This document shows positions 8,643-15,284 of a stretch of 64,000 nucleotides of DNA, piece after piece. Origin of the DNA: Paenibacillus ehimensis NBRC 15659. Its GTDB lineage: Bacteria > Bacillota > Bacilli > Paenibacillales > NBRC-103111. A program made the translations under genes and the position numbers. The stretch covers positions 1 through 64,000 of the forward strand of contig NZ_BILX01000015.1 of assembly GCF_004000785.1 (NCBI RefSeq). Reading direction: 5' to 3'. Positions within the stretch are counted from its first letter, which is position 1; the number at the start of each line of letters is the position of its first letter. The notes beneath the pieces are model-generated. The model did not search any database. It had not been told where the DNA came from and saw nothing but the letters and a program-made list of their open reading frames with translations.

Positions 8643-9725
8643 TTAGTCGAAGTATACGGCTTTGCCCGTTTTCGCCGATTCGTAGATCGCTTCGAGAATT
8701 TCGGACACGACGCAAGCCTGCTCCGGCGTGACGACCGGCTGCTTGTCATGCAGGATGGCATCGATCCACAGCCGCATTTCCGTATCCGGCGCGCTCTCGC
8801 TTTGACCGTCGTAGAAATCGACCCCGCCGCTGCCGAGCTGGATCTTGTTCATGTACAAGCGGCTCAGCTTCTCGCCGTTCAGCCGGAGGCCGTCCTCCAT
8901 ATCCGCGCCGCCTTCCGTTCCGCACAAGGTGCTCTTCGCTTCCTTCGCATCGAGCGTGTTCAGCGCCCAGCTCGATTCCAGCATAATGGTCGCGCCGTTC
9001 TTCATCACGATCATGCCGAAAGCCGAATCCTCCACCGTAAACTTCTTCGGGTCCCAAGGTCCCCAGGCATTGGCAGCGTTTTCTTTGCCGGACAATTTAT
9101 GAAATGCCGTTCCGAGCACAGCCTTCGGTTCGTAATTGTTCATCAGCCAGAGCGTCAGGTCGAGGGCATGCGTGCCGATATCGATCAGCGGTCCTCCGCC
9201 TTGCTTCTCCTCGTCCAGGAAGACGCCCCAGGTCGGCACGGCGCGGCGGCGAACGGCATGCGCTTTCGCATAGTAGATGTCGCCAAGCTCGCCTTCCTCA
9301 CAGATGCGTTTCAAGTAAAGGCTGTCCGCCCGGAACCGGTTGTTGTAGCCGATCGTCAGCTTCTTGCCCGTCCGATTGGCCGCCTCGACCATCCGGCGCG
9401 CATCGGCCGCTGTCTTAGCCATCGGCTTCTCGCACATCACATGCTTGCCGGCTTCCAGCGCCGCAATCGTAATCTCCGCATGGGAATCGTTCGGCGTACA
9501 TACGTGGACGACATCGATCGACGCATCCTGCAGCAGCGTTTTATAATCTTCGTAGACTTTCGCTTCCGTACTGCCGTACTTCGCCTTCGCTTCCCCGGCC
9601 CGGCCGGAAATGATGTCACAAAATGCGACAAGTTCGACTTGCTCCAAACGGGACAGACTCGGCAAATGCTTTCCGTTCGCAATACCGCCGCATCCGATAA
9701 TGGCAATTTTGAGCTTCTGGGACAC
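8643..9725 (-). CDS. Gfo/Idh/MocA-family oxidoreductase
   Basis: 360 residues from a GTG at 9725 preceded by TAGGAGG eight bases upstream. It has an N-terminal nucleotide-binding IGCGGIANGKHLP, the canonical catalytic CEKPMAKT, and GGGPLIDIGTHALDLTLWLM in the C-terminal domain. It is the first gene of a three-gene operon with a second Gfo/Idh/MocA enzyme and an AraC regulator. Paired enzymes of this type often act in sequence on inositol isomers or sugar derivatives, but no kinase, transporter or isomerase nearby fixes the substrate. Confidence 0.92.
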   Translation of the reverse strand: MSQKLKIAIIGCGGIANGKHLPSLSRLEQVELVAFCDIISGRAGEAKAKYGSTEAKVYEDYKTLLQDASIDVVHVCTPNDSHAEITIAALEAGKHVMCEKPMAKTAADARRMVEAANRTGKKLTIGYNNRFRADSLYLKRICEEGELGDIYYAKAHAVRRRAVPTWGVFLDEEKQGGGPLIDIGTHALDLTLWLMNNYEPKAVLGTAFHKLSGKENAANAWGPWDPKKFTVEDSAFGMIVMKNGATIMLESSWALNTLDAKEAKSTLCGTEGGADMEDGLRLNGEKLSRLYMNKIQLGSGGVDFYDGQSESAPDTEMRLWIDAILHDKQPVVTPEQACVVSEILEAIYESAKTGKAVYFD

Positions 9726-9760
9726 TTGATACGCCTCCTATTTTTGTACGACATGCCTAC

Positions 9761-9769
9761 ATAGTAGCA
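9761..9769 (-). promoter_or_regulatory. Candidate extended -10 promoter for the Gfo-Gfo-AraC operon
   Basis: On the minus strand TGCTACTAT forms an extended -10 (TGn plus TACTAT) about 36 nt before the GTG start. There is no good -35, as is common for extended -10 promoters. Confidence 0.4.
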
Positions 9770-9866
9770 TGATTGCGGCGGCGGTGAAATTGCAATTTGG
9801 CGACAGGAAAAAGTAAGATATTACGACATCGTTAAAAGTACAGAGCAATCTTCGCTCAGCCGTTTG

Positions 9867-11048
9867 TCAGCGGGAAGCCTCCCGCAAAAACTGCCCGATC
9901 CGGCGGACCGCTTCCTGCAGCCGGTCCTCTTCCTGAACGAGAGCGATGCGGACGTAGCCTTCGCCTTCCTTGCCGAACGCATCGCCCGGAATAACGACGA
10001 CTCCCGCAGAATACAGCATTTCCCGGGAAATCTGTCGAGACGTCCAGCCTTCGGGAATCGGTGCCCAGATGAACATCGTCGCCTTCGGCTTCGGAATGCT
10101 CCAGCCGGCTTCGTTCAGCCCTTCGATCACAATATCCCGCCGCCGTTCGTACAGCGCTGCAACCGACCGGCTTCCCGGCATCATATCTTCCTCCAGCGCT
10201 GCGATGCCGGCCTGCTGCACCGCCAAAAATACGCCGTAGTCGATATTGGACTTCAACACGCGCAGAGCGCGGACCGCGTCACGCTGCCCGACCATGAAGG
10301 CGATGCGGCAGCCGGCCATATTGAAGCTTTTCGACAAGGAATGGAATTCGACGGCGATGTCCTTCGCTCCCTTGACTTCCAGGATGCTGGGCGGCTTGAA
10401 CCCGTCAAACGACATCTCGGAATAAGCAAGATCGTGCACCAGCAGCAGCTCGTGCTCGCGGGCATACTCGACCAACCGCTCGAAGAACGCCAAGTCGACT
10501 ACCGCCGACAGCGGGTTGCTCGGATAGTTCAAGAGCATGAATTTGGCTTGCCGCGCCACGTCCGCCGGGATGTCCTCCAGCTTCGGCAAAAAGCCGTTAT
10601 CGGCGCGCAGCGGCATATGGTAAGGCTGCACCCCGGCCAGCACCAGACTCGCGGAATAAATCGGATAACCCGGATCGGGAACCATCACGGTATCGCCGGG
10701 GTCCGTCACCGCCATCGCCAAGTGCGCCAAGCCGTCCTGCGAACCCATCAGCGTGACGATCTCGTCCTCCGGATCGAGCGTGACCCCAAACCGGTGGGCG
10801 TACCAGCGGGCGACCGTTTGCCGGAACTGCGCGCTTCCTTCCGATGTCGGATAGCCGTACAGGCCCGGATCGTTCACCGCGCGCGTCAGCGCTTCCATGA
10901 CACGGGCGGACGGCGCCCGGTCCGGGCTTCCGATGCCGAGGTCGATCACATCGACGCCGCGCGCCGTCACTTCCCGCTTCCACGCCGCCATCTCAGAAAA
11001 AATAGCCGAACCCAGTTCGGCCAATCGTTTCGATTCCCATCTTTTCAT
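9867..11048 (-). CDS. Class I/II PLP-dependent aminotransferase (LL-diaminopimelate aminotransferase-like)
   Basis: 393 residues of the fold-type I aminotransferase family. Visible landmarks are the substrate-loop IGSPDRAPS, MGSQDGLAHL, the NYPSNPLSAV segment, the PLP lysine in SLSKSFNMAGCRIAF, and a final RIALV arginine stretch. The sequence most resembles proteins annotated as DapL-like or aspartate aminotransferases of Bacillales, but substrate assignment inside this family is unreliable. It follows the M50 protease gene by 47 nt on the same strand and may share its transcript. Confidence 0.88.
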   Translation of the reverse strand: MKRWESKRLAELGSAIFSEMAAWKREVTARGVDVIDLGIGSPDRAPSARVMEALTRAVNDPGLYGYPTSEGSAQFRQTVARWYAHRFGVTLDPEDEIVTLMGSQDGLAHLAMAVTDPGDTVMVPDPGYPIYSASLVLAGVQPYHMPLRADNGFLPKLEDIPADVARQAKFMLLNYPSNPLSAVVDLAFFERLVEYAREHELLLVHDLAYSEMSFDGFKPPSILEVKGAKDIAVEFHSLSKSFNMAGCRIAFMVGQRDAVRALRVLKSNIDYGVFLAVQQAGIAALEEDMMPGSRSVAALYERRRDIVIEGLNEAGWSIPKPKATMFIWAPIPEGWTSRQISREMLYSAGVVVIPGDAFGKEGEGYVRIALVQEEDRLQEAVRRIGQFLREASR

Positions 11049-11095
11049 CTATGCGTTACCTCGTTTTCCTTCCGAACGCCGATTCGGAATGTTGA

Positions 11096-12184
11096 TTATA
11101 CCTTCAGTCCCGTTACCTCGTGAACGTACCACATCATGCCGATGAGAAACGCCGCAAGCAGCGCATACGCCGTCCCGAACTTCCACCGCGACGCCGTAGG
11201 AACTTCGTAGTATTTGTCATTTTCATATAAACGGTAATCGATCTGGCAGTGGATCATCAGATGCAGACCGTCTTCTTTCCGGAGATGCTCTACTCGGGTC
11301 ACGTGGGCACGCTTGATGATTCCTTGATGCATGAGCGGCACCGTTCCTTGAAAATGAAGACCTTCCCAGAGGACGTTGACATACTGCTGCCCGTCCAAAT
11401 CCGAGAACGTGACAAAAGGCAGCTCCCGCTTATGCTCCGGGCCGGGAATCATATAGCCGTGTGCCAGCAGCGGCTCGGCCGCCACCAGAAAGCTCGCGTT
11501 GACGAACCGCTCCTCGCCCTGCTTGCGGTCCTTGACGAATTTTTTGTACAGGTCGTAGGCGAACATTGCCCAAATGATGAAGAACAATATCGAGCGCAGA
11601 TAAATGATCACGACCAGTCCTCCGACCAAGCCGACCAGCCAAAGCCAGCGCGTTACCGCCGTCGCGATCCGCCCTCCGTCAAGCGGATGAATCGGCAGCA
11701 GGTTGATCAGATTGAGAAAAAAGCCGACATAAGCGATCGAATAAAGCAGTTTACTATGATCCGGATTATCCATCGCATAGGCTGCTCCGAATACGGCTAA
11801 GGCGCCGACCGTTCCGAGAACCGGTCCGCCTATAGCGACATACGCTTCCGTCACCGCATCCCGGGGATGCCGCTTCATGTTGATCAGCGCGCCCAGGAAC
11901 GGGATAAACACCGGGGCTGTCACCGGCAGCCCTTTTTGCTTGGCGGCAATGACGTGACCGAGCTCGTGGATGAGCAGCAGCAGTACCAAGCCGATAGCGA
12001 ACTGCCACGGAAAAACGATCGCATACGCGCCGATGGTCACCGCCATCGAGATGATCGCTCCCCCGAATTTGCCGAGCTTCAGCAGCGGCAGCAGCGTTTT
12101 CAGCTGCGTCAGAATGAAGGTCGCGGCTGCGCCGATATACCAAAGCGGATTTTGTTTTTTCGGTTTAGGTTTTTGCTGCAACAA
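11096..12184 (-). CDS. M50-family membrane metalloprotease (site-2-protease type)
   Basis: About 362 residues from a TTG start with AAGGAGC upstream. The zinc site HELGH is at residues 73-77 inside a hydrophobic helix, and the second motif PIHPLDGGRI supplies the third ligand, so the protease looks active. There are about six membrane segments and a ~130-residue soluble region before a last C-terminal helix. Family members cleave membrane-bound substrates, often anti-sigma factors. This one resembles the short YwhC/YydH-like group rather than RseP, because no PDZ domain is seen. The substrate is unknown. Confidence 0.9.
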   Translation of the reverse strand: MLQQKPKPKKQNPLWYIGAAATFILTQLKTLLPLLKLGKFGGAIISMAVTIGAYAIVFPWQFAIGLVLLLLIHELGHVIAAKQKGLPVTAPVFIPFLGALINMKRHPRDAVTEAYVAIGGPVLGTVGALAVFGAAYAMDNPDHSKLLYSIAYVGFFLNLINLLPIHPLDGGRIATAVTRWLWLVGLVGGLVVIIYLRSILFFIIWAMFAYDLYKKFVKDRKQGEERFVNASFLVAAEPLLAHGYMIPGPEHKRELPFVTFSDLDGQQYVNVLWEGLHFQGTVPLMHQGIIKRAHVTRVEHLRKEDGLHLMIHCQIDYRLYENDKYYEVPTASRWKFGTAYALLAAFLIGMMWYVHEVTGLKV

Positions 12185-12207
12185 GGCTCACGCTCCTTAG
12201 ACAAACC

Positions 12208-12585
12208 TTACGATTCGTTCCCCCAATTTTCTTCGTACAGCTCCGGCTTGAAGCCGACCGTCACCCGCTCCCCATCCGTCGCGACCGGCCGTTTGATCAG
12301 CTTGCCGTTCGATGCAAGCAGCTTCATTTTCTCCTCGTCGTTCAGCTGCGGCAGCCTGTCCTTGAGCTGCATCTCTTTATACACTTCGCCGGAGACGTTA
12401 AACCACTTTTTGATGTCCAGCCCGCTTTGCGGGATCAGCGTCCGAAGCTCCTCTATGGTTGGAGGCTGCTCCATGATGTGGATCGCCTCCACTTCCCATC
12501 CGTGCTCTTTGAGCCACTTCAACGCGCTCCGGCAGGTGCTGCAAGAAGGGTATTGAAAAACTTTGATCGATTTGCTCTTGCTCAT
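12208..12585 (-). CDS. ArsC/Spx-family thioredoxin-fold protein
   Basis: 125 residues from the ATG at 12585; a second in-frame ATG at 12597 is possible. An N-terminal CSTC (CxxC) is followed by RSALKWLKEHG and, later, KLIKRPVATDGERVTVGF, the conserved RP region of arsenate-reductase-like proteins. The family includes Spx and MgsR, which bind RNA polymerase, and true arsenate reductases; the sequence alone does not separate them. No arsenic genes are nearby, so a redox or regulatory role is somewhat more likely. Confidence 0.85.
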   Translation of the reverse strand: MSKSKSIKVFQYPSCSTCRSALKWLKEHGWEVEAIHIMEQPPTIEELRTLIPQSGLDIKKWFNVSGEVYKEMQLKDRLPQLNDEEKMKLLASNGKLIKRPVATDGERVTVGFKPELYEENWGNES

Positions 12586-12637
12586 GATTTCTCTCATCCT
12601 TATCCTATCCTGAAATGGTTAACTATGACATGAATTC

Positions 12638-12668
12638 ATTATACCGATGAATCGGCAGGTCCTGCAAA
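12638..12668 (-). promoter_or_regulatory. Candidate sigma-A promoter for the ArsC/Spx-like gene
   Basis: Minus-strand TATAAT at 12638-12643 with TTGCAG at 12663-12668. The 19-bp spacer is longer than ideal, so the -10 is the convincing part. Confidence 0.4.
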
Positions 12669-12691
12669 TCGCGGCTGGTGCGGCCAAAAGT

Positions 12692-12720
12692 TGAAAAAAG
12701 GCGGCCATGCGCAGATAATG
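12692..12720 (+). promoter_or_regulatory. Sigma-A promoter for the YdcF-like gene
   Basis: TTGAAA at 12692-12697, a 17-bp spacer and GATAAT at 12715-12720, about 90 nt before the ATG at 12811. Both hexamers are close to consensus and spacing is optimal. Confidence 0.65.
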
Positions 12721-12810
12721 GAAAAGAGTCCCATGTTGATACGGAGTCTTGTCGAAAGCACGTCCGAAGGATACCGACGCTTTCTACTCGATTCAGGAGG
12801 AGCTTAAGCC

Positions 12811-13551
12811 ATGATTTATGCTCTTAAACTCATTTACAGTTTCTTGATGCCTCCCGGCTGCTTCGTTCCGCTGCTGCTCCTGATCGGATGGTGGCTTTAT
12901 GCCCGCGTCCGCCGCTCGGCCGGCATCGTTCTGTTCGCCTCGGCCTGCCTCGTCTATTTGCTCTCGATCCCGCTTGTCGGCGAAACGGCGCTACAATCGG
13001 TCGAAAATCGCTATTCGCCGCCTGCGGTCCTGGAGGGCGACGTCTACGTCATGCTGACCGGCGGAGCGGTGTCGGGAACCCCGGACGTGAGCGGTACCGG
13101 CCACTTGAGCGGCAGCACGCTGCACCGGGTCGTTGCGGTGGCCGAGCTGTACGCCGCCAAGCCGCTGCCGGTCATCGTCTCCGGCGGGCAGGTGTATGCC
13201 GATACGGCCAACGAAGGGCAGCTGGCCCGCAGCAAGCTTATCGCGCTGGGCGTTCCGGCCGAAGCGATCCGGTTGGACGACCGGAGCCGCACCACGCAAG
13301 AGAACGCGCGATACGCGAAGCAGCTTCTGGACGAAGGCGGCTGGAAGCGGCCGATTCTCGTGACGTCGGCTTTTCATATGCCGCGTTCAATGAAGCATTT
13401 TGCCGCACAGAACGTCCGGGCCCTTCCGTATCCGGTCGATTACAAAATCAGCCGCGGCACAGGCTGGACGGGGAGACTATGGATTCCGACCTCTGCGGCC
13501 ATGGACGATCTGAGCCTCGCGGTCAAAGAGTATTTGGGGATGCTGCAGTAA
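12811..13551 (+). CDS. YdcF/DUF218-family membrane protein
   Basis: 246 residues. Two N-terminal hydrophobic helices (about residues 5-28 and 36-56) are followed by the DUF218 domain, with VMLTGGAV, VIVSGGQVYAD, the acidic RLDDRSRTTQENARYAKQL stretch and LVTSAFHMPRSM. Relatives include ElyC and SanA, linked to envelope or cell-wall precursor metabolism; the biochemical role is not settled. The CAGGAGG site lies well before the ATG. It is transcribed alone on the plus strand and ends at a shared bidirectional terminator. Confidence 0.88.
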   Translation: MIYALKLIYSFLMPPGCFVPLLLLIGWWLYARVRRSAGIVLFASACLVYLLSIPLVGETALQSVENRYSPPAVLEGDVYVMLTGGAVSGTPDVSGTGHLSGSTLHRVVAVAELYAAKPLPVIVSGGQVYADTANEGQLARSKLIALGVPAEAIRLDDRSRTTQENARYAKQLLDEGGWKRPILVTSAFHMPRSMKHFAAQNVRALPYPVDYKISRGTGWTGRLWIPTSAAMDDLSLAVKEYLGMLQ

Positions 13552-13562
13552 CGAACGAAACC

Positions 13563-13619
13563 AAAAAATCCGCCGTTTCCCCGGTCGTATCTTGAACACG
13601 CGGGAACGGCGGATTTTTT
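13563..13619. terminator. Bidirectional terminator between YdcF-like gene and rluA
   Basis: Long near-perfect arms, AAAAAATCCGCCGTTTCCC and GGGAACGGCGGATTTTTT, between two convergent genes. T-runs follow the stem on both strands, so it can stop transcription from either side, including the long cobalamin operon. Confidence 0.92.
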
Positions 13620-14718
13620 ATGCTTCGTGTGCAGCTTCCGACTGCTCCAATTGCTTGACGCAGCGCTCCATATCCGCCGGCAGCGGCGCGTGAAATTCCA
13701 TCCGCTGGCGCGTAACGGGGTGTGTCAGCCCGAGCGTGCAGGCATGCAGCGCTTGACGCTCCATCCCATAGTCTGCTGCGGGCGAAGCCGCTTGGCGGAC
13801 GCTTGGCGCCGCCTGCTGCGGCGTTGCGTCGCTCTCGCCGACAGGTGTGCCCTCGGACGATAACGCCGAGGCTCCATGCCGCAGCTGCACACCGCCGGCT
13901 TCCGGGCTTTTTCCCTCTGCAGCCGCCTTATCCGCCTCGTCCGCCGTTCCGCCCGGACCGTACATCTTATCGCCGAGCAGCGGATGGCCGAGATGCCGCA
14001 TATGCACGCGGATCTGATGCGTCCGCCCCGTCTCCAGCCACAAGCGCACGAGCGTCGCTTCGCGAAACCTCCGCTCTACGCGGTAATGCGTGACAGCCGG
14101 ATAGCCGGTTGGCGTGACGATGCGGACATGCGGCGCAAGCGGGTTGCGGTCGATCGGCGCGTCTACCGTGCCTTCGTCGCTGCCCATCACGCCGTGTACG
14201 AGCGCGACGTATTCCTTCTTTAGCCCATGCGCCTGCATTTCCTCCGAAATCTGCTGATGCACGTAAGGATTTTTGGCGACGGCCAGCACCCCGGACGTCT
14301 CCTGATCGAGCCGGTGCACGGGACGGAAGCGGAAGCTTACGCCCTTTTCCCGCCAATAATGAACGACGCCGTTCGCCAGCGTATCCGTGTAATGTCCGTG
14401 CGTCGGGTGCACGATCATCCCGGCCTCCTTGTTCAGCACCAGCAGCTCGTCGTCCTCATACAAAATGTCGATCGGAAGCGGCTGCGGCAAAATGTCGTCC
14501 GACGCTTCCATCTCCATCCGCGCGGCGACCCGGTCTCCGGCGCGTACCTTCACATCGATATATTTGCGTTCCCCGTTGACCGTAATGCCCTGCTCCGTCA
14601 GCTTCAGCCGCGAGAGAAGCTTGCGGGATACGCCCATTCGTTTTTGCAAAATCGTCCTCAGCACCATGCCGTCGTCTTCTGTCGGGACGATATATTCCAG
14701 CGGTTTATAATAGCTCAT
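13618..14718 (-). CDS. RluA-family 23S rRNA pseudouridine synthase
   Basis: About 366 residues from the ATG at 14718, which overlaps the TGA of pduO by four bases; longer in-frame starts would run back through pduO. An S4-like RNA-binding N-terminus (SRKLLSRLKLTEQGITVNG) is followed by the catalytic HRLDQETSG with the essential aspartate and by GRTHQIRVHMRHLGHPLLGD. Between MYGPGG and MERQALHA lies an Ala/Ser/Gly/Pro-rich insertion of roughly 65 residues not usual for the family. It is the last gene of the cobalamin operon; the functional link is unclear. Confidence 0.92.
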   Translation of the reverse strand: MSYYKPLEYIVPTEDDGMVLRTILQKRMGVSRKLLSRLKLTEQGITVNGERKYIDVKVRAGDRVAARMEMEASDDILPQPLPIDILYEDDELLVLNKEAGMIVHPTHGHYTDTLANGVVHYWREKGVSFRFRPVHRLDQETSGVLAVAKNPYVHQQISEEMQAHGLKKEYVALVHGVMGSDEGTVDAPIDRNPLAPHVRIVTPTGYPAVTHYRVERRFREATLVRLWLETGRTHQIRVHMRHLGHPLLGDKMYGPGGTADEADKAAAEGKSPEAGGVQLRHGASALSSEGTPVGESDATPQQAAPSVRQAASPAADYGMERQALHACTLGLTHPVTRQRMEFHAPLPADMERCVKQLEQSEAAHEA

Positions 14719-15284
14719 GACTTGCGTCTGAACACCTCGGCGCTCCGAATATATTCCACGTCGCCGTTTCCGGCCCGATGATTGGCTACCCGGGCGACGG
14801 TAAAGAACAAGTCCGACAGCCGGTTCAAATAACGGCGCACCTCTTCGTTGATCGGCTGCGTGCGCGCGAGCGTGACGACCCGGCGCTCGGCGCGGCGGCA
14901 TACCGTCCGGCATACGTGCAGCGCCGCCGACGCCTGGCTCCCGCCCGGAAGGATAAAGCGCTGGATGTCCGGCGTCTCCGCATCGTATTTGTCAATCCAC
15001 GCCTCCAGCCGGTCCACCATCTCGGCCGTTACCTTATACGGCCGCAGCTCCTGCTTCAGCAGCGCCAGATCGGAGCCGCAGTCGAACGTCTCGTGCTGGA
15101 TTTGCAGCAGATCGGCGAGCAGATCCGCGTCGCGTTCCGCATCCAGGAACCCCATCGCCTGGCCGATAAAGCAATTAAGCTCGTCGACCGTGCCATACGC
15201 CTCGACACGGACGTCGTCCTTGTCCACGCGGCCTCCGATTACCCCGGTTTTCCCGGCATCGCCCGTTCTCGTATAAATTTTCAC
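14715..15284 (-). CDS. pduO: PduO-type ATP:cob(I)alamin adenosyltransferase
   Basis: 189 residues. The N-terminal MKIYTRTGDAGKTG with GRVDKDDVRVEAYGTVDELN is the ATP-binding signature of PduO-type adenosyltransferases. RFILPGGSQASAALHVCRTVCRRAER holds the conserved C-terminal helix. The enzyme transfers adenosine from ATP to Co(I) corrinoid to make the coenzyme form. Both ends overlap neighbours by four bases (ATGA), tying it to the CobD-CobQ gene and rluA. Confidence 0.95.
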   Translation of the reverse strand: MKIYTRTGDAGKTGVIGGRVDKDDVRVEAYGTVDELNCFIGQAMGFLDAERDADLLADLLQIQHETFDCGSDLALLKQELRPYKVTAEMVDRLEAWIDKYDAETPDIQRFILPGGSQASAALHVCRTVCRRAERRVVTLARTQPINEEVRRYLNRLSDLFFTVARVANHRAGNGDVEYIRSAEVFRRKS